64,000 nucleotides of DNA from Helianthus annuus (GCF_002127325.2 NC_035444.2:40227379-40291378), one strand, 5' to 3'. Counted from the first letter of the stretch, positions 1-10,159 are shown. Program-made: numbers and translations. The notes: generated by a model from the letters alone, not told the origin.

Positions 1-658
1 ACGTATACTTTTTTGTGACCGTGAGAACCCATTTAGGGAAAACTCACGTGGCCCACCAATACACTGCTAACCAGTGGAATACTGTCGTGTGCTTGTTTCT
101 TGTAGGCTTATTTAGCATATGGGACACATAACAACACAAAAAGTAATTCGATTTTAAAGGTAAAACATGTTTATTATCATATGTTTATAGTAACGATTCG
201 GATTAACTTTTAATGTGGGTTTATAATCTTGTATATCAGGCGACTTATAACATCGGGGGACACTCCATCAACGCATATATTATACAGATCTCTATATTAG
301 GAATCAAATCACACTTTAGATCACCGGTTTGTCTCTCATCCGTATTTAACTGTCTTTAATACGATTTATTCACTTGTTTTAACCACTAATATTTTGTGGG
401 TCATATAAGATGATGAATGCTGAATGTAAGAAAAATGGTATAACTAAATGGAATTTTTATGGTATCTTAAGTAACATAGCTTAATTAATGCAGTGGCTAC
501 AGTCATTGTTATCTCCCGGTAGGAAGTTGAAGATGGAGCCTAATAAACATATGTATGCCATCGAATACCCGGAGCCACTTGTCCATTTTGCCCTTTCTTT
601 AGGGTCATTTTCAGACCCCGCGGTACGCAAATATTTTTAATTTTACATTTTTTTTACA
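1..658. other. intergenic, no gene recognised
   Basis: AT-rich sequence with no ORF of convincing length or composition on either strand and no recognisable repeat end. It is the distal downstream side of the LYK gene at 1.9-5.2 kb. Confidence 0.5.
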
Positions 659-667
659 TAATACTAA

Positions 668-1059
668 GAGTAAAATGTCATTTTCGTTCCCGCAGTTTGG
701 CCAGTTTTGCGACTTTCGTTCAAAGGTTTGTTTTTTTGCATCTGGATCCAAAGGGTTTGAAATCTTGCCATTTTTATCCGGCTCATTAACTCCATCCATT
801 TTCTCCATTAAGTCGGGTATTTCCGTCTTTTTTGTTAACTTATTTGGCAATTCGGTCTTTTTCACTTTATGTAAAAAGACCGAATACCTCTGAAAAAGAA
901 CGAATTGCTATGACTTAACGGAGAAAAATGAATAAAGTTAACGAGCCGGATGAAAATGACAAGATTTCAAACTTTTTGGATCCAGATGCGGATAAACAAA
1001 CATTTAGACGAAAGTCGCAAGACTGGCTTAACCTCAGGGACGAAAATGGCATTTTACTC
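668..1059. mobile_element. palindromic MULE-type MITE (392 bp)
   Basis: The two arms are inverted copies of each other: the left begins GAGTAAAATGTCATTTTCGT and the right ends ACGAAAATGGCATTTTACTC, and the similarity continues inward for well over 100 bp (for example the shared blocks around GCGACTTTCGT and TTTGGATCCAGATGC). The element is flanked by a near-perfect 9-bp target duplication, TAATACTAA at 659-667 and TAATACCAA at 1060-1068. A 9-bp duplication with long inverted repeats is the Mutator-superfamily signature. There is no coding capacity; the short ORFs in it are products of the palindrome. Three further GAGTAA-ended elements occur in this window. Confidence 0.8.
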
Positions 1060-1068
1060 TAATACCAA

Positions 1069-1500
1069 TAATGCAATTTAAATTATTGAGCACCATTTTG
1101 GTATTAATGAAGAATCCTTAAAACATAGGTTCGGGTCTACAACGCAAAGACTATTTTTCAGGATCTAAGGCTTGCAAAAGAAGAGTTTATACGATCAACG
1201 GTTTATGTGAACAAAGAAACAAGAATATACCTACCCAAAATTTTATACTTTTTTGCAAAAGATATGGCAATGAGTATGGCAAGCCTTTTAGAAATAGTCA
1301 ACGCATGCTTACCCGAAAGTCAACAGAAATTGATGAAAACGAGCATCAAAGGTAAACCTGAAAAATGCGTCTACTGGTTGTCCCAAAGTTGTATATTTCG
1401 ATACGCGATTCATCGAGAGACAGTTCATGGGGGACATCATCTGTAAGATATTTTGAGTTCTGTTTTGTGATATAATATATATTTGTGAATTTGAATTGTT
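1069..1500. other. intergenic, one unassigned short ORF
   Basis: A 79-codon ORF runs 1207-1446 on the plus strand. Its product shows no motif I recognise and there is no second exon or duplicate elsewhere in the window, so I do not call it a gene. Confidence 0.4.
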
Positions 1501-1936
1501 TTTTTATTATTAAGTTTTAGAGTGTATAGATTTGTTTATAACAACTCTGAATAGTGGATTAAGGTTTAATTAGCTTAGTTTGTTTCAACATTTTGAAGCT
1601 TGATAGCAAAATATAAAATGATCTTAAAATATCCTATAAACATTCTTCTTTCAGACCCTTCACAAACAAGTATATAAAACTAATAAAACATTAAATGACC
1701 AAAATCATTTTGGATAGCATGGCTGCACTTATGAAAAAGCTCAGACTATTAAACCGCGCAGACCTGTACAGGCAGTAGCGGTTCACTGGTTCGATGTAGG
1801 CTTGGAATCGGCTCGGTCCAAAACCGGACTACGAGGACTCAAACTTTGAAACATTCTTTTATTCTCTCAACACTCAAAACACTAGTATTGTAAAGAGATA
1901 TTATATTACACTAGTTAAAGTTAAATAGTATCTTCT
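1501..1936. repeat. shared 3' flank of the LYK genes, copy 1
   Basis: This downstream flank of the first LYK gene is recognisably the same as 33311-33783 and 39523-39984, downstream of the other two LYK copies. Shared landmarks are GTGTATAGATTTGTTT, GAATAGTGGATTAAGGTTTA, ATATATAAAACTAATAAAAC and TTCACTGGTTCGATGTAGGC. It is clearly more diverged than the other two are from each other, so the first LYK gene split off earlier. Confidence 0.8.
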
Positions 1937-4900
1937 TTATCTGCCATGACTAAGAGACCTTGAGTGTTCAAGTTCATCAGACGGATCCCAGTCTAATGAA
2001 GAAGACAATATCTTAGACAGTGTCGCAAACACCTCCGAAATAGAAGGGCGGTCGTTTAGGTCAACCGCCACACATTTACCAGCAATCTCCGCCATCGAAT
2101 AGGCCAGTTCCACCGGATATTCGCCGCTTAGCCTACTGTCCATAAACCCGGCCAACTTCTCCCTCACGTCATCCCCCCCTCGAACCACCTCTTTTACCAT
2201 CTCTGACAGCAGCCCCTCTTGTAACTCCGCCACATCCTTCTCATCACCACCGTCAGGTGATCGTGTGGCGGCTTCTTTTCCGGACAGTAGCTCGGAAATC
2301 AGTACCCCTAAAGCAAATACATCCATTTTAGGTGTGATCAAGCCGTTCTCGATGTATTCTGGTGGCATGTAACCGAATGTCCCTACAACATGTCTAGTCA
2401 ACTGAAGCTCTCCATCGTCGGTTTCCTCCACGCTTCTAGCGAGCCCGAAGTTTGTTATTTTCGCTCGCATATGCACGTCTAGCAACACATTACTGCACTT
2501 TAAATTCTTGTGAATGTATGGTGGAGTGATGAAATTGTGTAGGTAATTCAATGCATCAGCTATATCATGTGCAATTTGAACTCGTTGTTTCCATTCCAAA
2601 ACCGATTCATATTTGGTGTTCTTGGTGGTCGAGTGCAGCCAGTCGCTGAGCGAACTGTTGTCAGCGAACTCGTAAACCAGATAGGTGTTTCCTTGATGCA
2701 AGCAGAATCCAGATAGTCTGATTATGTTGGAGTGATTGATCTGTTTAAGTATGTTGATCTCGCCGGAAACATCCCCTTTCATAACCTTCACCGCTGCAGA
2801 ATCCCCATTGAAAATTCCCCTGTTGTTTCGAGATATTAGTTAGAATTTATTGTAATTATCTCGACCATAATTAGAAGACTAAATTACTTGGTTTTCATTT
2901 GTAGTTTTCATTTATAAATAAGTAACTGGCTGCGTCACATGCCACAATTCTGTGAGCACAAGGATCTTTTTTCCCGCTTCTCTTCTTTCACCCCTTCGTA
3001 TTTTATTTCTTCATTTAAAAAAGTTGCTAACTATTTAATATTTCTTTTATTCAACCTATGTAATGCACGAAAGTAATTATAATATGTAAGATTCGGGGTT
3101 TTCATTATTCTATACCTGTATACAGATCCTTTCACTCTGTTTTCTTCCGAAAAATCTCCGGTAGCCTTTTGCAGATCCTCATACTTATAAACCGTCAATG
3201 ACCCAACCGCAATCCGAACCCCTTCCGATGAAATCGACCATGAATTACTCCTCCCAGGCGGGATTAAAGCGGTGGCCGGAGAGTGCTTCGTCAGAGGGAG
3301 ACCATTCTCCCCCTCCTGAATCTTCCTTCTTCTAAAGCACCAAACAATAACTCCAGACAGGGTAACAATCAGGAGCAAACCGACACCAATTCCGACACCG
3401 ACAAAAACCCACTTGCTGGACGAACCACCACCACCGCTGCTAGGCGCCACCGGAATCACTGGTGGAGCAGGAGGCGGTGCTGGAGTTGCAGTAGTGTTGA
3501 TTCTTGATGGTGTCGTTGTAAGCGGGATCAAAATCGGCGTAAAGGGGAAGATTATATGCGTTGCATTGAGCTCATTAGCATCTAAAATACTCTGAACATT
3601 AACACCATCAAAAAGATTGGACATATATTCATATGTGTCGCCCCATGTGATGAGGTATGTAAGCAGATACCTACAGTTTTACAAGTATAATTAGAGTGTG
3701 TGTGAAGGACTAATGCTGCACAGATTTGAGCTAGCGTAATAATAATCAAGTGTTTACAAGTAGCGTAATAACTTCATTTTGTTGTAGTTATTACCGTACA
3801 ACAAAAGGAAGTAACATAATAATAATTACGCTACTTATAATAATAATTACGCTACTTATAAAGCAATTATGCTAATCTTGATGTGTTCTAACATAATTAC
3901 ACTATATTTACCAAAATGACACCGTATGTTTTTTTTTCATTCACTTCGCAAGCTAAGCGCAGTTTGTATTTGTATAATTAAAGAATGTGTAAGTTATCCA
4001 GAAAAAAGAAAAAAAAAAAGCAAATAGCTACACTTTTAGCCGTTTCGAAAAAAGATAGCTACAATTTTAGAACTAAAATAAAAGAGTAAATTGGCAAAAG
4101 GTCTCTGAGGTGTTTGTGCGTGTTTGTCATTTTTATCCAAAACAACTTTTTTGTACAATATAGTCTTTCACTTTTGGGATTTTTTATCATTTTCATTCAA
4201 ATGTCTAATTTGCTTTATTTTTTCTATCAAATATTTGGGTGAAAATGGCAAAAAGTCATAAATCTCTGGGACGATTTTGGCAAAAAAAATCAGACGCTTA
4301 GATGAAAATGGCAGAAAATCTGGAAGGACTATATATGATACAAAAATATAGTTTTGAATGAAAATGATAAAAATGCTCAAACCTTTGGACGATTTTGGTA
4401 ATTTACTCAAAATAAAATTATAGTCGATAAAAACGAAAAACAAAGAAAGAAAGAAAAAAAGGCTTCTAAAATTACACTATTAAATCTACTATTCTACTAT
4501 TCTCAATCAATCTCTCTCTGAATATCTATCTATGGATAGAGATATCTATGGATAGAGAAACAGAGGTGTGGGGTGTGAGTTGTGGGGTGTGTGAATATTA
4601 ATTAATAAAAGCACATACCTAATTCCGGCGGCCGTTTGGTTGGGCGTCGGACAAGCACATCTAATCGGAACAGTAACATTATTCCCAACAGCCAAACTCC
4701 GAAAATTAAACGGATTCTGAGCAATCATAGCCTGACAAGTAGTAAGCCCCTCATAAGTATTATTCGCAACAGAAAAGTAAGTCTCATTAGTCCCTCTAAG
4801 CACATAACTTGCGTTATGCTGATACCACCCACCAGAGCAAGAACAATTGCTGATCGGAACAACTACGACGGTGTTGGTGGGGATGGTGGCGGAGGTGGAG

Positions 4901-5160
4901 GAGAAGTTGTTGAGGGTTGTGATGGTGGTGGGGTTAGAGTTGAGGAGGGTGGCGATGGTGGTGGGGGTGTTGTAGAGAGGTGGTTGTGATCGGAAAGTTA
5001 CGTAGGAGAGGCAGGAGGTGGGGCCGTTGCAGGTGTAGCCGGAGGCGGTGGTGTAGTTGTTGTTGCAGTCGAGTTGTCGGTTGTCGACGTAGGTTTGTTG
5101 GGAGTGGGAGCGGTGGATGAATAACAATAATAAGAGCACCGACGGTAACCACCGTAACAT
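1937..5160 (-). CDS. LysM receptor-like pseudokinase, LYK4/LYK5 type, copy 1 (intact, 3 exons)
   Basis: Exons on the minus strand are 5160-4619, 3670-3116 and 2819-1937, giving 659 aa, the usual length for LYK4/LYK5. Both donors read AG|GTAT, both acceptors AG|G, and both introns split an Arg codon in phase 2. The product has a signal peptide (about 1-20, ending SHSQ), a Cys-rich LysM ectodomain with CSC and CAC pairs, a Pro-rich stalk, a transmembrane segment at about 268-293 (ends VIVWCFRRRK) and a kinase domain. The beta-3 Lys is K377. The catalytic loop reads HKN (469-471) instead of HRD, and the metal-binding motif reads NFG (489-491) instead of DFG, so it should be catalytically dead. 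Proteins of this family bind chitin oligomers or related glycans at the plasma membrane and signal through an active CERK1-type partner. That role here is by family analogy. Intron 1 (948 bp) holds a MULE-MITE. Splice sites are my prediction. Confidence 0.92.
3740..3870. repeat. small inverted repeat in LYK intron 1
   Basis: AAGTAGCGTAATAACTT near 3758 is mirrored by two direct copies of AATAATTACGCTACTT downstream (about 3824-3858). It lies within intron 1 of the first LYK gene and is absent from the 70-bp intron 1 of the third copy, so it is probably part of a small foldback insertion. Confidence 0.5.
4084..4408. mobile_element. MULE-type MITE inside intron 1 of LYK copy 1 (325 bp)
   Basis: The ends are GAGTAAATTGGCAAAAGG and, inverted at the right, GAGTAAATTACCAAAATCG. 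The flanks are a perfect 9-bp duplication AAAATAAAA (4075-4083 and 4409-4417). It accounts for about a third of the 948-bp intron, whereas LYK copy 3 has only 70 bp there. There is no real coding capacity. Confidence 0.85.
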
Positions 5161-5958
5161 GGTAGCAGGTGGTATGAGGGTGAATAAGTAAGTTATGAAT
5201 TGGGGGAAGTATTTTATTCTGGGAAAAGGATTGGAGTGAATTTGGATTATGATATTTTTAAGGAAGGAAGGAAGAATAATAATGGAAGACTAGAAAATTC
5301 AACGCGTTTTCAGGTTTGACGATTGCGGTTTGCGGATTGGAGACAGAGGTGAGATGATGAAATGTCTAACGAATTTTTTTTCTCCAAACTAATAATTCAT
5401 AAATGAAATTAACGGGTCTTCTCATCACTAACGGCCACTTCTTTCAACTATCCTATAGCTCTTTCTTTAATAACAAAATCATTCACTAAATCGCGCAAAG
5501 TTAAGATAAGGATTAAGGAATAGAGAGGCTGCTTCCAATGAAACTCCCAGTTTGATGGTAGTTTTGCATCAAATCTTGGACATAAGGCGCATAACATTCG
5601 ACAATTAAGACAAAGGCCAATTAGCGCATGTACGCTTTTTGTCTTTCGGCTATCAACGCCATCACTTAATGCATGATTAACCATCCGCTCTTTTAACATT
5701 ATTTTCACGAAAGTATTAAAATAACGTTAAAATTAATGCACTTTCACTTTTGTTCTCGAACGTCCACACATATATATAGTAAATAATTAAAAATGACTAA
5801 ACTTTCATTAAAAAATACATAAATTAGAAAACACCTAAATGAAATTAAAATATATACATAATTAAAATGGTACTTAACAAAATCTATTCATTGCGGATGG
5901 GTTCATCATCATCATCATTCTTCCCTCAAATCGATCTCAAAGAACCCTAACCATGTCT
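5161..5958. other. LYK copy 1 upstream region, then non-coding spacer
   Basis: About 5161-5340 is the promoter-proximal flank of the LYK gene and resembles 42096-42250 upstream of LYK copy 3 (shared GAAAATTCAA and ACAGGTTTGA-like blocks). About 5505-5545 carries GGAATAGAGAGGCTGCTTCC, a block that recurs at about 45950 and looks like a degenerate SINE fragment. From 5880 on, the sequence reads like the leader of the small ORF that the array interrupts. Confidence 0.5.
5954..5958. repeat. target-site duplication, left side of the array
   Basis: TGTCT immediately precedes the first LTR. The same five bases follow the last LTR at 32376-32380. Five base pairs is the usual LTR-retrotransposon target duplication. 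Confidence 0.85.
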
Positions 5959-5962
5959 TGTT

Positions 5963-5999
<37 letters not shown>

Positions 6000-6311
6000 C
6001 TTAATTATGTTAATATATGTTTAATTATTATATAGTTTAGTATGCAACGGTTGAGGGAACACAACCGTTCAAATGACAGTTGTTCCCTCCATCTATAACC
6101 GCCAAAATTTCTGCATATATATATGTAATGACCGACAACTTTTGTTGGCACCAAGACAATTATCATTCTTATGAATTGTCCACTTTTTCTTATGGTTTTT
6201 GCATACTCTGCTCTGTTATCATATACAAACATGAATATGCAATCCGATTCGAGTGATTACGTGAGAGATATGGGTATAATTTCCGCTGCGACGAACTCCG
6301 AAATTCTAACA
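5959..6311 (+). repeat. first LTR of the array (353 bp), reference copy
   Basis: Starts TGTTAGA followed by (TA)n and ends TCTAACA. From left to right it holds the (TA)n tract, four MYB-core motifs (6048-6101), a TATA tract (6116-6124), a 7-bp inverted repeat GACAATT/AATTGTC (6155-6161 and 6174-6180) whose loop contains the ATG of the unit ORF, and the first 47 codons of that ORF. Confidence 0.9.
6048..6124 (+). promoter_or_regulatory. predicted LTR promoter: four MYB-core motifs plus TATA tract
   Basis: Four matches to the MYB core CNGTTR lie within 54 bp: CGGTTG (6048-6053), its reverse complement CAACCG (6062-6067), CAGTTG (6077-6082) and TAACCG (6096-6101). They are followed by TATATATAT (6116-6124). 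A start site about 25-35 bp further on would fall just before the ORF ATG at 6171. The arrangement recurs in all LTRs; the copy at 30992-31330 has lost the fourth motif (TAACTG). Regulation by MYB factors is inferred by analogy with Tto1-type LTRs. Confidence 0.5.
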
Positions 6312-6980
6312 AGTGGTATCAGAGCCACGGTGGGAAATCGAAGAAAATCGATCGATGTTATACGATTCCGGGCACAACCGGATGAAGAACAAAACAGAGT
6401 GTACGGAGACGGAGACGAATTCAACCCCGATCGCACACGAATGTTTGCAAGAATGAAGCGAGAAACAATGCGATGCAAACACTGTTCGGATGAAATGAAT
6501 GAAAGACGAAGGAAGATGCGATTGGAACAAGATGTTCCAACAATGAATTACGTCTGCAAGAAGAACCGTGGAATAGCGAACGGAATCGATAAAGATTCCC
6601 AGAATTTAAAGAACGGACAAGTAAGTGTCCCAAGTTCCAGCCATGTAAGGGCTGAAGACGGTTATGATAAGGGCCGTAGTATTCACGCAGACGGGGAACA
6701 ATTCAAGAGTACCATACGGGGAAAAGATGAAATACCAAGCGTGAATTTCGCAACACGTGCAGATGACGAAGAAGACGTTCGATTGAAGAAGGTAATCAAA
6801 ACGAACTTTCCGGGTCTTACAATCGGTGATGACAGGCTGATGTATAAAGACGGTAGAAGGCAAACCAAACAACAGGTCAAACGAGCAAGGATAAAATTCA
6901 AAAGCGCCATGGTTCAGTTTATTAGGGGGATGAAACGAGCAAGGATGAATTACCTTCACAATCCTCATGCATGCTTCTAA
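6171..6980 (+). CDS. array unit 1 ORF, 269 aa, unknown protein (reference description)
   Basis: The ORF opens within the LTR (codons 1-47), crosses the LTR end and the primer-binding site without a stop, and closes 23 bp before the next LTR, so nearly the whole internal region is coding. The product is highly charged and basic, with a short hydrophobic N-terminus (about 4-18), one CKHC pair at 102-105, Arg/Lys-rich blocks (107-117) and a basic C-terminal third (229-257). I recognise no Gag CCHC knuckle, protease, integrase, reverse transcriptase or RNase H motif. It sits just downstream of the predicted LTR start site, so it would be the first ORF on an element transcript. It might be a diverged Gag-like packaging protein, or an ORF kept open only because the array is young. 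Unit 1 encodes the consensus protein. Confidence 0.6.
   Translation: MNCPLFLMVFAYSALLSYTNMNMQSDSSDYVRDMGIISAATNSEILTSGIRATVGNRRKSIDVIRFRAQPDEEQNRVYGDGDEFNPDRTRMFARMKRETMRCKHCSDEMNERRRKMRLEQDVPTMNYVCKKNRGIANGIDKDSQNLKNGQVSVPSSSHVRAEDGYDKGRSIHADGEQFKSTIRGKDEIPSVNFATRADDEEDVRLKKVIKTNFPGLTIGDDRLMYKDGRRQTKQQVKRARIKFKSAMVQFIRGMKRARMNYLHNPHACF
6314..6326 (+). other. primer-binding site (initiator-Met tRNA), first unit
   Basis: TGGTATCAGAGCC lies two bases after the LTR end. It is the standard plant PBS complementary to the 3' end of initiator-Met tRNA. The same site occurs 143 bp after the ORF ATG in every unit. In the ORF frame it encodes the stretch around S48-T53. Confidence 0.93.
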
Positions 6981-6988
6981 ACATAATT

Positions 6989-7003
6989 AAGTTTAGGGGG
7001 ATG
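6989..7003 (+). other. polypurine tract, first unit
   Basis: AAGTTTAGGGGGATG directly precedes the next LTR (TGTTAGA at 7004). This is the position and composition expected of the plus-strand primer. It is present before every internal LTR and before the last one. Confidence 0.85.
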
Positions 7004-7007
7004 TGTT

Positions 7008-7050
<43 letters not shown>

Positions 7051-7221
7051 CTTAATTATGTTAATATATGTTTAATTATTATATAGTTTAGTATGCAACG
7101 GTTGAGGGAACACAACCGTTCAAATGACAGTTGTTCCCTCCATCTATAACCGCCAAAATTTCTGCATATATATATGTAATGACCGACAACTTTTGTTGGC
7201 ACCAAGACAATTATCATTCTT

Positions 7222-8031
7222 ATGAATTGTCCACTTTTTCTTATGGTTTTTGCATACTATGCTCTGTTATCATATACAAACATGAATATGCAATCCGATT
7301 CGAGTGATTACGTGAGAGATATGGGTATAATTTCCGCTGCGACGAACTCCGAAATTCTAACAAGTGGTATCAGAGCCACGGTGGGAAATCGAAGAAAATC
7401 GATCGATGTTATACGATTCCGGGCACAACCGGATGAAGAACAAAACAGAGTGTACGGAGACGGAGACGAATTCAACCCCGATCGCACACGAATGTTTGCA
7501 AGAATGAAGCGAGAAACAATGCGATGCAAACACTGTTCGGATGAAATGAATGAAAGACGAAGGAAGATGCGATTGGAACAAGATGTTCCAACAATGAATT
7601 ACGTCTGCAAGAAGAACCGTGGAATAGCGAACGGAATCGATAAAGATTCCCAGAATTTAAAGAACGGACAAGTAAGTGTCCCAAGTTCCAGCCATGTAAG
7701 GGCTGAAGACGGTTATGATAAGGGCCGTAGTATTCACGCAGACGGGGAACAATTCAAGAGTACCATACGGGGAAAAGATGAAATACCAAGCGTGAATTTC
7801 GCAACACGTGCAGATGACGAAGAAGACGTTCGATTGAAGAAGGTAATCAAAACGAAATTTCCGGGTCTTACAATCGGTGATGACAGGCTGATGTATAAAG
7901 ACGGTAGAAGGCAAACCAAACAACAGGTCAAACGAGCAAGGATAAAATTCAAAAGCGCCATGGTTCAGTTTATTAGGGGGATGAAACGAGTAAGGATGAA
8001 TTACCTTCACAATCCTCATGCATGCTTCTAA
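7222..8031 (+). CDS. array unit 2 ORF, 269 aa (type C)
   Basis: Preceded by LTR 7004-7362. Differs from consensus at S13Y (unique to this unit), N212K and A257V. The N212K/A257V pair recurs only in units 14 and 17. Confidence 0.6.
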   Translation: MNCPLFLMVFAYYALLSYTNMNMQSDSSDYVRDMGIISAATNSEILTSGIRATVGNRRKSIDVIRFRAQPDEEQNRVYGDGDEFNPDRTRMFARMKRETMRCKHCSDEMNERRRKMRLEQDVPTMNYVCKKNRGIANGIDKDSQNLKNGQVSVPSSSHVRAEDGYDKGRSIHADGEQFKSTIRGKDEIPSVNFATRADDEEDVRLKKVIKTKFPGLTIGDDRLMYKDGRRQTKQQVKRARIKFKSAMVQFIRGMKRVRMNYLHNPHACF

Positions 8032-8258
8032 ACATAATTAAGTTTAGGGGGATGTGTTAGATATATATATATATATATATATATAATCTTAATTATGTTA
8101 ATATATGTTTAATTATTATATAGTTTAGTATGCAACGGTTGAGGGAACACAACCGTTCAAATGACAGTTGTTCCCTCCATCTATAACCGCCAAAATTTCT
8201 GCATATATATATGTAATGACCGACAACTTTTGTTGGCACCAAGACAATTATCATTCTT

Positions 8259-9068
8259 ATGAATTGTCCACTTTTTCTTATGGTTTTTGCATACTCTGCT
8301 CTGTTATCATATACAAACATGAATATGCAATCCGATTCGAGTGATTACGTGAGAGATATGGGTATAATTTCCGCTGCGACGAACTCCGAAATTCTAACAA
8401 GTGGTATCAGAGCCACGGTGGGAAATCGAAGAAAATCGATCGATGTTATACGATTCCGGGCACAACCGGATGAAGAACAAAACAGAGTGTACGGAGACGG
8501 AGACGAATTCAACCCCGATCGCACACGAATGTTTGCAAGAATGAAGCGAGAAACAATGCGATGCAAACACTGTTCGGATGAAATGAATGAAAGACGAAGG
8601 AAGATGCGATTGGAACAAGATGTTCCAACAATGAATTACGTCTGCAAGAAGAACCGTGGAATAGCGAACGGAATCGATAAAGATTCCCAGAATTTAAAGA
8701 ACGGACAAGTAAGTGTCCCAAGTTCCAGCCATGTAAGGGCTGAAGACGGTTATGATAAGGGCCGTAGTATTCACGCAGACGGGGAACAATTCAAGAGTAC
8801 CATACGGGGAAAAGATGAAATACCAAGCGTGAATTTCGCAACACGTGCAGATGACGAAGAAGACGTTCGATTGAAGAAGGTAATCAAAACAAACTTTCCG
8901 GGTCTTACAATCGGTGATGACAGGCTGATGTATAAAGACGGTAGAAGGCAAACTAAACAACAGGTCAAACGAGCAAGGATAAAATTCAAAAGCGCCATGG
9001 TTCAGTTTATTAGGGGGATGAAACGAGCAAGGATGAATTACCTTCACAATCCTCATGCATGCTTCTAA
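8259..9068 (+). CDS. array unit 3 ORF, 269 aa (type B)
   Basis: Preceded by LTR 8055-8399. The protein is consensus. It carries the silent ACG-to-ACA change at T211 that defines type B, plus a private silent change near codon 232 (ACC to ACT). Confidence 0.6.
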   Translation: MNCPLFLMVFAYSALLSYTNMNMQSDSSDYVRDMGIISAATNSEILTSGIRATVGNRRKSIDVIRFRAQPDEEQNRVYGDGDEFNPDRTRMFARMKRETMRCKHCSDEMNERRRKMRLEQDVPTMNYVCKKNRGIANGIDKDSQNLKNGQVSVPSSSHVRAEDGYDKGRSIHADGEQFKSTIRGKDEIPSVNFATRADDEEDVRLKKVIKTNFPGLTIGDDRLMYKDGRRQTKQQVKRARIKFKSAMVQFIRGMKRARMNYLHNPHACF

Positions 9069-9287
9069 ACATAATTAAGTTTAGGGGGATGTGTTAGATA
9101 TATATATATATATAATCTTAATTATGTTAATATATGTTTAATTATTATATAGTTTAGTATGCAACGGTTGAGGGAACACAACCGTTCAAATGACAGTTGT
9201 TCCCTCCATCTATAACCGCCAAAATTTCTGCATATATATATGTAATGACCGACAACTTTTGTTGGCACCAAGACAATTATCATTCTT

Positions 9288-10097
9288 ATGAATTGTCCAC
9301 TTTTTCTTATGGTTTTTGCATACTCTGCTCTGTTATCATATACAAACATGAATATGCAATCCGATTCGAGTGATTACGTGAGAGATATGGGTATAATTTC
9401 CGCTGCGACGAACTCCGAAATTCTAACAAGTGGTATCAGAGCCACGGTGGGAAATCGAAGAAAATCGTTCGATGTTATACGATTCCGGGCACAACCGGAT
9501 GAAGAACAAAACAGAGTGTACGGAGACGGAGACGAATTCAACCCCGATCGCACACGAATGTTTGCAAGAATGAAGCGAGAAACAATGCGATGCAAACACT
9601 GTTCGGATGAAATGAATGAAAGACGAAGGAAGATGCGATTGGAACAAGATGTTCCAACAATGAATTACGTCTGCAAGAAGAACCGTGGAATAGCGAACGA
9701 AATCGATAAAGATTCCCAGCATTTAAAGAACGGACAAGTAAGTGTCCCAAGTTCCAGCCATGTAAGGGCTGAAGACGGTTATGATAAGGGCCGTAGTATT
9801 CACGCAGACGGGGAACAATTCAAGAGTACCATACGGGGAAAAGATGAAATACCAAGCGTGAATTTCGCAACACGTGCAGATGACGAAGAAGACGTTCGAT
9901 TGAAGAAGGTAATCAAAACGAACTTTCCGGGTCTTACAATCGGTGATGACAGGCTGATGTATAAAGACGGTAGAAGGCAAACCAAACAACAGGTCAAACG
10001 AGCAAGGATAAAATTCAAAAGCGCCATGGTTCAGTTTATTAGGGGGATGAAACGAGCAAGGATGAATTACCTTCACAATCCTCATGCATGCTTCTAA
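9288..10097 (+). CDS. array unit 4 ORF, 269 aa (type D)
   Basis: Preceded by LTR 9092-9428. Carries I61F, G138E and N145H, the type D haplotype. Its tail before the polypurine tract reads ACACAATTAAG instead of ACATAATTAAG, an intermediate towards units 16 and 20. Confidence 0.6.
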   Translation: MNCPLFLMVFAYSALLSYTNMNMQSDSSDYVRDMGIISAATNSEILTSGIRATVGNRRKSFDVIRFRAQPDEEQNRVYGDGDEFNPDRTRMFARMKRETMRCKHCSDEMNERRRKMRLEQDVPTMNYVCKKNRGIANEIDKDSQHLKNGQVSVPSSSHVRAEDGYDKGRSIHADGEQFKSTIRGKDEIPSVNFATRADDEEDVRLKKVIKTNFPGLTIGDDRLMYKDGRRQTKQQVKRARIKFKSAMVQFIRGMKRARMNYLHNPHACF

Positions 10098-10124
10098 ACA
10101 CAATTAAGTTTAGGGGGATGTGTT

Positions 10125-10159
<35 letters not shown>

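Noticed and set aside
4636..4989. Plus-strand Gly-rich ORF opposite the LYK exon 1, and its counterpart at 41649-41921
   Set aside because: Antisense of Thr/Pro/Asn-rich ectodomain codons; the LYK reading frame is strongly supported by motif content and splice sites.
6474..6485. CKHC pair in the unit ORF as a Gag zinc knuckle
   Set aside because: A retroviral-type knuckle needs CX2CX4HX4C. Here no His and Cys follow at the right spacing.
6606..6968. Minus-strand 120-codon ORF repeated in all 25 array units
   Set aside because: It is the exact shadow of the plus-strand ORF, changes only as that strand changes, and has no promoter on its side. Cys/Phe-rich composition is what the reverse of an Arg/Asp-rich frame gives.
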